From assembly GCF_049852125.1 (NCBI RefSeq), contig NZ_CP187532.1, positions 620,001-684,000 on the forward strand: 64,000 nt of DNA, written 5' to 3'. Positions 36,207 to 44,923 of the stretch are shown piece after piece; the first letter of the stretch is position 1; each line of letters starts with the position of its first letter. Origin of the DNA: Senimuribacter sp049852125. Its GTDB lineage: Bacteria; Bacillota; Clostridia; Peptostreptococcales; Anaerovoracaceae. The notes under the pieces were generated by a model, which made no database searches, was not told where the DNA came from, and saw only the letters and a list, made by a program, of their open reading frames with translations. A program made the position numbers and the translations under genes.

Positions 36207-36680
36207 ATGGCATACGGGGCAAAAACTTACACGCTTCGGGAGGAATCCACGGAAAGCGGCGCAAGGTATTTTATCAGCTTTAAGGACGGGCAGGGGGAAC
36301 ACCACGAACTGGAAGTGTCCGAACAATTATTCATTGAATTTCGGCAGATGGAAAGGAGGAACAGAAACCTTGAGCAATGGAACCAGCGGCACAGGGAGTT
36401 TAACGAGGTGTGGGACGAAACGCTTTACAGACGTGCTTTGCGAGTGCCTAAGAGCCTTGATGAAAGAATGATTGAAAAAGAACGAAATGAACTGTTTTAC
36501 AAAGCGGTTGCCCGATTGCCAGAGATACAAAGGCGGCGTTTCCTGCTCTACTACGAGTATGATTTCAACTTTTACCAAATCGGCAAGATGGAGCATTGCA
36601 CCGCTTCCGCTGTTCAGAAATCTGTTTCGGTTGCAAGGGAAAAAGTCAAGGCAGAAATGAGGAAGTATCTCAAACCTTGA
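36207..36680 (+). CDS. Sigma-70-like regulatory protein 2
   Basis: A 157-aa protein with a C-terminal region-4-type HTH (LPEIQRRRFLLYYEYDFNFYQIGKMEHCTASAVQKSV). The N-terminal YTLREESTESGARYFISF segment resembles small sigma-like proteins of clostridial elements. GGGAGGAAAGGGA precedes the ATG. It is transcribed with the preceding gene, 66 bp downstream. Confidence 0.72.
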   Translation: MAYGAKTYTLREESTESGARYFISFKDGQGEHHELEVSEQLFIEFRQMERRNRNLEQWNQRHREFNEVWDETLYRRALRVPKSLDERMIEKERNELFYKAVARLPEIQRRRFLLYYEYDFNFYQIGKMEHCTASAVQKSVSVAREKVKAEMRKYLKP

Positions 36681-36825
36681 CGATTACCGCCCGAAAAAGA
36701 AATCCGTTTTGCGTGGGACTGGCGGTATTACATACTCCCACTTTTTTTCGTGGGAGTAAATCTATTTAAGGAGGTCACATCTATGTGCAACAAAACCAAA
36801 GACACCGCCCGAAAGGAGGAATCCC

Positions 36826-37050
36826 ATGCAGAAGCTTCAGACGGTCAACGCCGACACGCTCCTCTATGAGCCGCTTGAGAAGCCGTCCTTTGTGGTGGAC
36901 GGTCTGATACCCACGGGCTTAACCCTGTTCTGCGGCGCACAGAAAATCGGCAAGAGCTGGCTCATGTTAAAGCTCTGCCTATGCGTGTCGCAGGGAATCC
37001 CCTTGTGGGATAAAATCGGCGGTTCTGCCCTTCGGGAGAACACCCCGTAA
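36826..37050 (+). pseudogene. Truncated RepA-type AAA ATPase
   Basis: The 74-codon frame has an intact Walker A (GAQKIGKSWL, residues ~36-45) and the start of a RepA/AAA_25 helicase domain, then stops after GIPLWDKIGGSALRENTP. Intact relatives continue for ~200 residues with Walker B and DNA-binding parts. The C-terminal homology ends at about WDK, so sequence downstream was deleted or replaced. AAAGGAGGAATCCC precedes the start. Confidence 0.65.
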
Positions 37051-37378
37051 ACGCAAGATGCAGGCGTGGGCTTTGCTCGCCCTTTTCGGCTCGTAAAGCC
37101 ACCCCTGCGGTCAGAAAAATCTTCCGATTTTTCCGACTGCGTTTACAGGGTGTAACACACTACACTTTGCTTCGCAAAGTCGTGTGCCAGACGTTCCCTC
37201 TGGACTCCCTTAAAGCAGGGCTCACGCCCTGCCCATCCTGCGCCTTGCGGCTTCGGATGGAAGAATGTGCGGTGACAGTCGGCGGCTCCCGTGGGGGCAT
37301 CCCAAAAACACCGTCACCACCGTCACCAACCGTCACCCTCTGGAAGATTACCCGCCGAAAGAAAGGAGGAATCCTGCC
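37051..37378. other. Non-coding junction with GC-rich hairpins
   Basis: No gene is seen between the truncated repA and the MobV start. The stretch contains short hairpin-forming sequences, including CACTACACTTTGC/GCAAAGTCGTGTG-like arms around 37159-37184, and a short direct triplication of CCGTCACC at 37311-37335. It may hold the MobV oriT or simply mark the repA deletion. Confidence 0.35.
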
Positions 37379-38344
37379 ATGCCTTATGCAATCCTGCGTT
37401 TCCAGAAACGCAAGGCAGGCGGCGTTGCGGCTTGTGAACGCCACAACGAGCGGAAGAAAGAAGCCTATAAAAGCAACCCAGACATTGACGTGGGACGCTC
37501 CAAAGATAACTACCATCTTGTGAAGCCGCCCCGCTACACCTACAAGAAAGAGATAAACCGAATGGTGGCTGAAGCAGGGTGCAGGACGAGGAAAGACAGC
37601 GTGATGATGGTGGAAACGCTCATCACCACTTCGCCCGAATTTATGAACAGCTTACCACCAGAAGAACAAAAAGCCTATTTCCAGACGGCTCTTGACTTCA
37701 TTTCAGAGCGTGTGGGAAAATAGAATATCCTCTCCGCAGTCGTCCACATGGACGAGAAAACGCCCCATATGCACCTATGCTTTGTGCCGCTTACGCCAGA
37801 CAACAAGCTGTCAGCGAAGTCTATTTTAGGCAACCAGAAATCCTTATCCGAATGGCAGACCGCCTACCATGAGCGTATGTCCGCACGGTGGAATCAGCTT
37901 GAACGGGGGCAGTCCTCAATGGAAACGAAGCGGAAACACATCCCCACATGGCTCTATAAGTTGGGCGGCAGATTGGACAAGCAGTATGCGGAAATCGTGT
38001 CTGCCCTCTCTGATATTAACGCTTTTAACGCAGGCAAGAAAAGGGATAAGGCGTTAGAACTGCTCTCCGCATGGCTTCCAGACGTGGAGAAATTCTCAAA
38101 GGAAATCAGTAAACAGAGTGCTTATATTGATAGTTTAAAAGAGAGAATCGGGCAGGAAGCCGACTATGCAGGGCGTATGCGTGATGAAAAGTACGAACAG
38201 GAATTAAAGATACAGAAAGCCAACCAGAGGATATTTGAGTTGCAGAGAACCAATCAGCAGATGGAACGATTATTGAAAAGGATACCGCCAGAAGTATTGG
38301 AGGAATTGCAGAAATCGAGTAAAAACAGGTCAAAGGAAAGGTAG
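37379..38344 (+). pseudogene. MobV/Pre-type relaxase, interrupted by in-frame TAG
   Basis: One phase runs from ATG 37379 (after AAAGGAGGAATCCTGCC) to 38344, 322 codons, with a single TAG at 37721-37723. The stop lies in ERVGK(stop)NILSAVVHMDE, where relatives have a Glu or Gln. The catalytic HMDEKTPHMHL metal-binding motif follows the stop, so the truncated product would be inactive. MobV relaxases nick oriT for mobilization. The C-terminal ~130 residues form a coiled coil, which is normal for the family. Confidence 0.8.
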
Positions 38345-38351
38345 GGATTGA

Positions 38352-38564
38352 ATGGTTAAATTGTTCGACAGGATGATACAGACAGGCATAAAGCCAAAGG
38401 AGAAAGGCATCCCGCAGGGCTGTTTCATAGAAAAAGACGGTCAGTCATTCTTTATTTGCGGCAAAGACGTTATCTGTTTTACCGAGCATTTCAGCGATAA
38501 AAAGCAGACAGTGGAAAGGCTTGCGGAGAATGTCATGCGGTACGAGAGGAAAAAATCTGCATAA
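38352..38564 (+). CDS. Uncharacterised 70-aa protein
   Basis: A small basic soluble protein (MVKLFDRMIQTGIKPKEKGIPQGCF...) starting 7 bp after the MobV stop. The C-terminal half (DVICFTEHFSDKKQTVERLAENVMRYERKK) is probably helical. It is commonly seen between mob and recombinase genes in elements of this sort, to my recollection, but I cannot name its function. Confidence 0.5.
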   Translation: MVKLFDRMIQTGIKPKEKGIPQGCFIEKDGQSFFICGKDVICFTEHFSDKKQTVERLAENVMRYERKKSA

Positions 38565-38669
38565 TAAATGCCGCTGGCGATGGAAAAACAGCCTACCCCA
38601 TGCTATAATAAGTTCATGCAAGCGGTGTATTGTGGCAGGCTGTTTCCAAAGGACAGGAGGTTAAAACAA

Positions 38670-40274
38670 GTGAAACAGCAGCAATACAATACAGCGTTAT
38701 ATATGCGTTTGAGCCGTGATGACGAGCTGGAAGGGGAAAGCGCAAGCATTTCCACGCAGAAACAGATACTAAGGGATTACGCAAATGAGCAGGGATTTTT
38801 AGTCGTAGACGAGTACGTGGACGATGGATTTTCTGGTACGAATTTTGAAAGACCAAGTTTTAAACGCATGATTGAGGACATAGAGGACGGGAAAATCAAC
38901 TGCGTTGTCACAAAGGATTTGTCAAGGCTTGGCAGGAACTATATCCTCACAGGGCAGTACACGGAGCTTTATTTCCCAAGCAAGGGCGTAAGGTACATCG
39001 CAATCCATGACGGCGTTGACACGATAAGGGAGGACAACGACATCGCCCCGTTTAAGAACATCGTCAACGAATGGCAGGCAAAAGAAACGAGCCGCAAGGT
39101 AAAAAATGCGATGAAAGCCAAGTTTAAAAATGGGGAATACATCGCCCCTGTCGTGCCAATCGGCTATAAAATCAACCCTGCCGAGAAGAACAGGCTTGTC
39201 GTTGACGAGGAAACGAAGTGGATTGTGGAGAAGATTTTCGCGCTTGCGGCGCACGGATACGGGGCGAACAAAATCTGCCGCACCCTTGCCGCCGAGAAAG
39301 TCCCGATACCCGCATGGTGGGCGTCGCAGAAAAACGGCTACAAGGCGAATATTTTTGAGGGTCAGCCAGAGGGGAAGAAATACCTCTGGAACATCGTTAC
39401 CGTAAGCAAAATCCTTCAGAATGAAATCTATCTGGGCAACACCGTGCATTACCAGATACAGAAACTCTCCTACAAGTCAAAGAAGAACGTCAAGCGACCG
39501 AAAGAGGACTGGATGCGGATTGAGAACACCCACGAGCCGTTAGTTGACCGTGAAACATGGGATTTAGTGCAGGGGCATATCAATTCCCGCAAACGCAGCC
39601 GAAAGGACGATGAGCCGCAGATATTCGCAGGGCTGCTCAAATGCGGAGAGTGCGGATGGAGCTTGTCGGCGGCAAACACAAAGAACAAGTCGAGGTATTA
39701 CCGCTGCACGCAGTATTCCGCACATGGGAAAGAAGCGTGTTCCCTGCATTTCATCACTTACAACCTGCTCTATGCTTTTGTCCTCGGACGGTTACAATAC
39801 TGGCTGATGGCGGTAAAGGAGAATGAGGACGCCATTCTGGAACGGCTGTTGCAGAGTAGCAAGAAACAGCGGAAGTCAGAGAATGCCCGTGATGAAAAAG
39901 AACTGAAAAAGGCGCAGAAACGCAGGCAGGAACTGAACAACCTCTTTGCGAAGATGTACGAGGACAGGGTGAAAGGGCTTCTTGACGAAGAAAATTATTC
40001 CATGCTTTCCGTCAAATACCGCACGGAGCAGCAACAGCTTGATGAAACGATAAAGACCGTATCCGCAAGGCTTGAGGATGCCAAAGCGGAAACGGACGAC
40101 ACAAAACGGTGGGTAGATTTAATCCAGAAATACAGCGCAATAGACGAGCTTACCGCCCCTCTTTTGAATGAACTGATTGAGAAAATCGCAGTCCATCAGT
40201 GGAGGAAAGACGAGAATGGCAAGAAAGTATGGGATATTGAAATTTACTACCGTTTTGTCGGGAAGATTGATTAG
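38670..40274 (+). CDS. Large serine recombinase of the inner element (TndX-like)
   Basis: A 534-aa site-specific recombinase. GTG 38670, after AGGAGG, puts the nucleophile at Ser15 (YMRLSRDDE); the resolvase domain continues with DLSRLGRNY (~residues 93-101). Then come the recombinase domain, a zinc-ribbon (CGECGWSL and YYRC-x-C), and a coiled-coil motif (~400-490). This architecture catalyses both integration and excision between short non-identical att sites with a 2-bp core. It lies 74 bp from the right junction, as expected for the integrase of the inner element. Confidence 0.9.
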   Translation: MKQQQYNTALYMRLSRDDELEGESASISTQKQILRDYANEQGFLVVDEYVDDGFSGTNFERPSFKRMIEDIEDGKINCVVTKDLSRLGRNYILTGQYTELYFPSKGVRYIAIHDGVDTIREDNDIAPFKNIVNEWQAKETSRKVKNAMKAKFKNGEYIAPVVPIGYKINPAEKNRLVVDEETKWIVEKIFALAAHGYGANKICRTLAAEKVPIPAWWASQKNGYKANIFEGQPEGKKYLWNIVTVSKILQNEIYLGNTVHYQIQKLSYKSKKNVKRPKEDWMRIENTHEPLVDRETWDLVQGHINSRKRSRKDDEPQIFAGLLKCGECGWSLSAANTKNKSRYYRCTQYSAHGKEACSLHFITYNLLYAFVLGRLQYWLMAVKENEDAILERLLQSSKKQRKSENARDEKELKKAQKRRQELNNLFAKMYEDRVKGLLDEENYSMLSVKYRTEQQQLDETIKTVSARLEDAKAETDDTKRWVDLIQKYSAIDELTAPLLNELIEKIAVHQWRKDENGKKVWDIEIYYRFVGKID

Positions 40275-40347
40275 ATACAGAAACTATGGGGAATGTGCCA
40301 TTTGCGGCAGTTCCCCGAAGGATTATCCTTAAGTAAAGTAAAGCGGA

Positions 40348-40354
40348 GATTACT
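40348..40354 (+). other. attR core of the inner element
   Basis: GATTACT, identical to 32680-32686. On its left lie the element's terminal sequences; on its right tnpV resumes. Confidence 0.7.
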
Positions 40355-40668
40355 ACATCCCGGATTTGAAGCTGCCGGAGGAACACCGCCCTATCGGAAA
40401 GTATGGACGGATGCACCAGGAATATTTAAGAGAAGTCCATCCAGCCAGATTGAATACATTGATACTGACCGGGGAGTTATGGACATACCTTGCAGACCTG
40501 AACGAACAAGCACAGGAACGGTTAGCCACCATCATGGAGCAGATGAAAGCTGTCGAGGGCGTGACAGAGGAATTAAAGCGCACTTCTCAAATGGAATGGG
40601 TGCAGCGTTGCAATAACATTCACAACCGGGCAGAAGAAATTGTTTTGCATGAGATGATTTATTCATAA
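40348..40668 (+). pseudogene. 3' part of the outer element's tnpV
   Basis: The frame reads DYYIPDLKLPEEHRPIGKYG at its start and ends EEIVLHEMIYS. Without the inner element it would be fused to the 5' part at 32623-32686 as one 125-aa TnpV. A TTG at 40366 could start translation here, but a functional product is unlikely. Confidence 0.8.
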
Positions 40669-40714
40669 CGGTATGATAGAATGATTACTGTTAAATTAGA
40701 ATTGGGAGATGCCT

Positions 40715-41371
40715 ATGAACAAGTTTTTGAATGATATAAGGAGTGCGGAAAATCCTATATCTGGTAATAGAAAAATTATAAATACCATAGCTATATTGTT
40801 CCTTGGAATAGCTTTGGGGACTTTTTCAAAATTTTTGGATTTTCGTCAAGCTGAACTGCCAAGTGTGCTTATGGCAATAGATGGAGCATTAGATGTTCAT
40901 AATTTCCTTGGGCGTTTTGCAATTTGGGTATTGATTGCACTGTGTATTTCTATTTATAGTAATTCTGCAACAAGAGCAAGTGTTAATGTTTTTGCGTTTT
41001 TTGCTGGCATGGTTGCAAGTTACTATTTGTATTCAAACTATGTCGCAGGATTTTTCCAAAGAAGCTACGCTATGATTTGGTTTGGCTTTACCATGATTTC
41101 TCCGTTCTTGGCATTTGTCTGTTGGTATGCGAAAGGAAAAAGCAGACCTGCATTTATGCTATCAGTATTGATTTTAGCAGTATTGTTTAACATGACTTTC
41201 GTATATGGATGGGGATATTTCGAAGCACGCTCTGTTTTAGAATTGATAGTCTTTATCATCGGACTTACTGTTTTGAGGAGGGACACATTGAAAAGTTCTG
41301 TGCTAATGGGAACAATTAGTATAGTTCTTGCAGTTTTACTTGATATGGTTATTCCATTTCATTTTGGATAA
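40715..41371 (+). CDS. Polytopic membrane protein, cargo of the outer element
   Basis: A 218-aa protein with about seven hydrophobic segments. GGGAG lies 6 bp before ATG 40715; the ATG at 40709 is too close. No family was assigned with certainty. Its low G+C differs from the mobilization genes that follow, which suggests separately acquired cargo. The 95 bp after it include the end of the convergent XRE gene's neighbourhood but no other gene. Confidence 0.5.
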   Translation: MNKFLNDIRSAENPISGNRKIINTIAILFLGIALGTFSKFLDFRQAELPSVLMAIDGALDVHNFLGRFAIWVLIALCISIYSNSATRASVNVFAFFAGMVASYYLYSNYVAGFFQRSYAMIWFGFTMISPFLAFVCWYAKGKSRPAFMLSVLILAVLFNMTFVYGWGYFEARSVLELIVFIIGLTVLRRDTLKSSVLMGTISIVLAVLLDMVIPFHFG

Positions 41372-41466
41372 ACAACTTCCAGTGTCGTTCTGAAAATTCA
41401 ACTGAATAGCTACAACACAAACCGCTGCTACATGGAAGCCAACAAACCATGCAACAGCGGTTTTTT

Positions 41467-42279
41467 TTACCGTTTTTTCCTCTGGCTGATAGGCGTTCCC
41501 ATTTTCTTTGATTTTTGGAGAATCCGAATCAGCCAGCGAAATTCTTCTTCCGATAAATTTTTGTAGTTGATACCGAGCTGCTTGCAGTAAAGCATTGCCA
41601 GTTTTTCCAAACGGCTGCCTTTGAAATTTTCGACAGCTTCCAGATTTTCTTTCAGTTCATCGGCAACAGTGGTCTGGGGCGCACTCTCACTGTCCTTTTT
41701 GTGGGCTTCCCGAATATCCCGGATAATCCGGTTGAGGTCATCCAGAACCATGTGGCTGAAATACTCATCATCGCTGATATGGGCAGCTTGCAGCACCTTC
41801 AAATGCGGGTCATCTTCGCCGGGGCGATACCGTTCAATGATTTCATGCCGGACAGTGTCGACAAGTGCATTGAGGTTTTGAATCTGCATGGTGGCAATCC
41901 CGTCCACATAAATCTCAATATCTGCAAGAAACTTGATAAAATCTTTATGTGTGGCAAGCTCACAGAGCAGACGGTTGTTAATCCGACCGCTTTTCAGAAG
42001 TGCGACCATCTCATCATTCAAATGCAGCTCCGTCAATGGCGTGTTGATCTGCTCCCTGTTCTCTGTCCGGCACAGCAGATAATCAACGGAAACTCCATAG
42101 AAGTCTGCCAGCGTGATAAGGTTGCCATGATTGATTTCCTTATAATCCTCTTTTTCATAACTTCCAAGAGCTGATTTGGAAATACCCGTCAACTCTGATA
42201 ATTCTTCCAGATTTAAGCCTTTGTCCTTGCGGAGTTCCCAAAGGCGTTCCTGTATGCTTGTCGCTCCTTTCATGGGCAC
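41467..42279 (-). CDS. XRE-family regulator of the outer element
   Basis: A 270-aa protein with an HTH_3 domain (residues ~10-68, including LEELSELTGISKSALGSYEKED) and a long helical C-terminal region without known family. It is transcribed away from the mobilization genes and is the likely repressor of the promoter region between 42280 and 42758. Starting at the second Met (42273) would be equally acceptable. Confidence 0.75.
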   Translation of the reverse strand: MPMKGATSIQERLWELRKDKGLNLEELSELTGISKSALGSYEKEDYKEINHGNLITLADFYGVSVDYLLCRTENREQINTPLTELHLNDEMVALLKSGRINNRLLCELATHKDFIKFLADIEIYVDGIATMQIQNLNALVDTVRHEIIERYRPGEDDPHLKVLQAAHISDDEYFSHMVLDDLNRIIRDIREAHKKDSESAPQTTVADELKENLEAVENFKGSRLEKLAMLYCKQLGINYKNLSEEEFRWLIRILQKSKKMGTPISQRKKR

Positions 42280-42758
42280 ACGCTCCTTTCCGGCGGTTTG
42301 ATTGCTGCCGCTTAACTGGATTATATCACACTTTCCGCAATCGTGGAAATTTCTGATTTTTACCCTTAATTCCTACTTTGTGGACATACGGCACAGGGTA
42401 CAAAAATGTTCTATGATACAGGTAGTTCATCGATGGATTATTCCAATCGAATGACCAGCCTGTGTGGGATATGCTTCCCCGGCGATGTAGTGCCATGACT
42501 TTTGGCAGGGATGTGGAGGAATCCTGACCAAAACGAGCGTACCAAAGGGAGCGATACGCCGCTGTGAGATTCAGGGGAGGAACGACACCGGGGAGAACTG
42601 GCGAACTGACACCGAAATGATACCGAAACACGACAATCTGATAGGGGGGATAGTCTACCCTATCGCTGTATACTTCGGGAGATTTTAAGCGGCTCTATGA
42701 CCGTAATTTTGCCGAAAATCGCCCCGAAACCATACACTAAAACGGGAGGAAGCGCAAT
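42280..42758. promoter_or_regulatory. Intergenic control region of the outer element
   Basis: No gene is supported here. The stretch lies between the divergent XRE regulator and the first mobilization gene. It contains an imperfect GATAGGG-x-CCCTATC inverted repeat (about 42639-42663), repeated ACACCG/GACACCGA segments around 42589-42615, and GGGAGGA just before the next start. It probably holds the divergent promoters and the regulator's operator. Confidence 0.4.
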
Positions 42759-42947
42759 ATGCCGAGAATGAGCAAAAAGAGGAAGCATGAGCTTTCCTTT
42801 TACCTCAATGACCGGGGGCGTGTCACTTACAACGAATTATGCCGGAAATGCCAGCATGGGTGCAGGCAGAGCTTCCGGGCGGTTGTGGTTGACTGCCCCC
42901 GTTATTTATCCAAACGAGCCAAGAAAAAGGAGGAACACACCGAATGA
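42759..42947 (+). CDS. Small cysteine-containing mobilization-region protein
   Basis: A 62-aa basic protein (MPRMSKKRKHELSFYLNDRGRVTYNELCRKCQHGC...) with a CRKCQHGC motif and a later Cys, possibly a zinc knuckle. AACGGGAGGAAGC precedes its start and its stop overlaps the next gene by 4 bp. It belongs to the conserved small-gene set upstream of MobA/MobL; function unknown. Confidence 0.6.
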   Translation: MPRMSKKRKHELSFYLNDRGRVTYNELCRKCQHGCRQSFRAVVVDCPRYLSKRAKKKEEHTE

Positions 42948-43285
42948 ATTTTGAATTTATGACGATAGACACACCATTGCCGCCCTGTATGCCATTTCCC
43001 AGAGCGTTGACAGGATTTCCAGTCAGCAGCACCGCAAAGGTCATGTACTGCCGGATGCTGGACGCTATGCTATCCAAAGGGCAGGAGGACGAGAACGGAA
43101 TCCTGTTTGTCTGCTTCCCTGTCACAGCCATTGCCACTGTCCTGTCCCGCAGCCCCATGACGGTCAAGCGTTCTCTGAATGAACTGGAAACCGCCGGACT
43201 TATCATGCGGGTGCGTCAGGGCGTGGGAGAACCAAACCGGATTTATGTGCTGATACCGGGAAAGGAGGACGCTGCCCTTGCCTGA
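42944..43285 (+). CDS. Winged-helix protein, RepA N-terminal-like
   Basis: A 113-aa protein resembling the N-terminal domain of element RepA initiators (LTGFPVSSTAKVMYCRMLDAM, then a winged helix PMTVKRSLNELETAGLIMRVRQG). It overlaps its neighbours by 4 bp and 8 bp, so the three small genes form a tight operon. It may initiate element replication or regulate mobilization. Confidence 0.65.
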   Translation: MNFEFMTIDTPLPPCMPFPRALTGFPVSSTAKVMYCRMLDAMLSKGQEDENGILFVCFPVTAIATVLSRSPMTVKRSLNELETAGLIMRVRQGVGEPNRIYVLIPGKEDAALA

Positions 43286-43565
43286 TACCTCAAAGCTGGA
43301 AAAGCTCAACCGGGAGCTGGAAAAAAGCGAAAAGAAACTGCGGAAAGCCATCAATGATGAAAAGGCATTGCAGCACCAGTTAAAGCAGCTTACCCGAAAG
43401 GAACGGACACACCGGCTCTGTACTCGTGGCGGCATGCTGGAAAGTTATCTGCAAGAGCCGGAACGCCTGACCGATGATGATGTCATGCTGTTGTTGAAAC
43501 TCATTTTTCACAGGCAGGACACGCAGGAACTATTGAAAAAACTTCTGGAACGAGAGAAGCCGTAA
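43278..43565 (+). CDS. DUF3847 coiled-coil protein
   Basis: A 95-aa protein read from TTG 43278. Residues 5-40 form a highly charged coiled coil (KLEKLNRELEKSEKKLRKAI) and the C-terminus contains the DUF3847 segment THRLCTRGGMLESYL. DUF3847 proteins are consistently encoded just before oriT and MobA/MobL relaxase in clostridial elements, and are plausible relaxosome accessory factors. Confidence 0.75.
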   Translation: MPDTSKLEKLNRELEKSEKKLRKAINDEKALQHQLKQLTRKERTHRLCTRGGMLESYLQEPERLTDDDVMLLLKLIFHRQDTQELLKKLLEREKP

Positions 43566-43868
43566 ACCCCTTAGTTTACTAAGGGCGCAATTATACACCA
43601 CCCAGAGGTTGGTGCATTGCGTTCTCCGAAGGCTCCTCGCCGGAGGGCTGTGATTTTCCGCAGTCAAGGTCTGCTCCAAATCAAACAGGGGACGCTACGC
43701 TTCCCCTGCGCTGGCTGCCGCCAGCTACCCTTTTGTGGACTTGCCATCTGGGGACACCTTGCAATGCAAGCTGTTCCCAGCCGACAAGTTTCATAAAATA
43801 TGCTATCTTTTCGATAAGCAATAAAGTATAATGAAGTCAGTAATAAATTTAGAAATTGAGGTAAAGTT
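43566..43868 (-). other. Candidate oriT (MOBQ/RSF1010 type) and non-coding leader
   Basis: Read on the minus strand, an inverted repeat with 8-base arms and a three-base loop (43596-43614; CACCAACC-TCT-GGGTGGTG, one mismatch) is followed after 2 bp by TAATTGCGCCCT (43582-43593). This differs by one base from the RSF1010/R1162-type nick region TAAGTGCGCCCT and has the same repeat-then-nick order. The relaxase encoded downstream belongs to the same MOBQ group. The rest of the 300-bp stretch has no gene; a TATAAT at 43827-43832 may serve the TfoX-like gene. Confidence 0.6.
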
Positions 43869-44189
43869 ATGGCATCCAGCAAAGAATATTTAGAATTTAT
43901 TTTAGGTCAGTTATCTGGCTTGAATGAAATTACCTATCGAGCTATGATGGGCGAATTTGTCATTTATTATCGTGGTAAGATTGTAGGCGGTATCTATGAT
44001 GATAGATTACTTGTTAAACCAGTAAAATCAGCAATAAGTTATATGCCAACGGTTTCGTATGAGTTACCTTACGAGGGAGCAAAAGAAATGTTGTTGGTAG
44101 ATGAAGTTGATAATAAAGAGTTTTTGACAGGATTGTTTAATGCTATGTATGAGGAATTGCCTACCCCTAAATCGAAAAAGAAGAAATAA
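43869..44189 (+). CDS. TfoX N-terminal domain protein
   Basis: A 106-aa protein matching the TfoX/Sxy N-terminal domain (ITYRAMMGEFVIYYRGKIVGGIYDDRLLVKPV) without the C-terminal domain of competence regulators. Stand-alone versions are widespread and uncharacterised. It is AT-rich compared with the mobilization genes and lies between oriT and the relaxase, together with the LspA-like gene, so both look like inserted cargo. Confidence 0.72.
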   Translation: MASSKEYLEFILGQLSGLNEITYRAMMGEFVIYYRGKIVGGIYDDRLLVKPVKSAISYMPTVSYELPYEGAKEMLLVDEVDNKEFLTGLFNAMYEELPTPKSKKKK

Positions 44190-44220
44190 TAAAATAATAA
44201 TTTGAGAGGAAGTGTTACTG

Positions 44221-44739
44221 ATGGAAAAGTTTAAGCCGTTTATTATACCTGTGGCATTATTGGTTTTAATTGACCAGACGGTTAAAATAGTAATTTCAAA
44301 AGTATTTATGAAATGCGAATTTGATATAATAGCCAAAGTTTTAAGATTTAATCCAGAACTAAATACTCGTTTATCTTATGCTGGAAATTTCTTCGAATTA
44401 TTATCAAGTCCGTTTGTTACCATTTTATTGAATGTGTTTGTTTTGTTCCTCTTTTTTTCAGGATATATGCTATATCAGGCAAAAAGAGCACATATAAGTT
44501 TTTGGGTAAAAATAATAATGATTTGTGGCATATCGGGATGTTTATGTAGCTTGATTGATAAGCTGTTTTGGGGTGGAAGTTTAGATTTTTTGCAGATACC
44601 TACCCTTTTTATTTTTGATTTGAAAGACTGCTATCTTACAGTTGCAGAAGTTATATTTGTTGCTATTGGAATTTTGAATAGCAAAGAAATATCGGTTAAA
44701 GAGTATTTACATTTTTGTTGTAACAAATTTAGCTTGTAA
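44221..44739 (+). CDS. Signal peptidase II-like membrane protein
   Basis: A 172-aa protein with four to five membrane segments and lipoprotein signal peptidase features: LIDQTVKIVI near the N-terminus, candidate catalytic Asp113 (CSLIDKLFWGG) and Asp136 (FDLKDCYL). The usual GN..DR and FN.AD motifs are altered at neighbouring positions, so it may be a divergent, element-borne LspA or a non-proteolytic relative. AGAGGAAGTG precedes ATG 44221. The TfoX-like gene lies 31 bp upstream in the same transcript. Confidence 0.6.
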   Translation: MEKFKPFIIPVALLVLIDQTVKIVISKVFMKCEFDIIAKVLRFNPELNTRLSYAGNFFELLSSPFVTILLNVFVLFLFFSGYMLYQAKRAHISFWVKIIMICGISGCLCSLIDKLFWGGSLDFLQIPTLFIFDLKDCYLTVAEVIFVAIGILNSKEISVKEYLHFCCNKFSL

Positions 44740-44923
44740 ACTTCTGGTTTATTATTTCTTATACATCGGGTCAACTTGCCCCGAACTTTTACAACTAAAT
44801 ACCCGCCGCCCACACAGCGGCACACCGAGCAGGAAATCTGAAAAGGTCTCCTGCTTTTTTCTGCCCCAAATGAGGTGGTAAAACGCCACCCCATCCACCA
44901 ATTACCGAAAGGAGGGACACGAA

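Larger units (their letters stand above)
32680..40354. mobile_element. Inner integrative element, about 7.67 kb, inserted in tnpV
   Basis: Both ends carry GATTACT (32680-32686 and 40348-40354) at the point where tnpV is interrupted. Just inside are imperfect inverted sequences (ACTTAAAGATAA at the left; ACTTAAGGATAA on the opposite strand at the right), as expected of a serine-integrase attP. Gene order: tnpV, ABM-like protein, DUF3795, WYL regulator, broken KTR protein, two sigma-like proteins, truncated repA, broken MobV, a 70-aa protein, and a large serine recombinase at the right end. Confidence 0.85.

Noticed and set aside
10276..37723. Genome-wide recoding of TAG (for example to pyrrolysine)
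   Set aside because: TAG is the normal terminal stop of several intact genes here (ThrE C-terminal half, shikimate-kinase-like, flavoprotein, M20 peptidase, HTH/superoxide-reductase gene), and one of the in-frame stops is TAA.
38670..40274. Serine recombinase as the integrase of the whole 18-kb region
   Set aside because: The outer boundaries have a different core (TGCCACGGCA) beside a tyrosine integrase, and the serine recombinase lies next to the tnpV junction instead.
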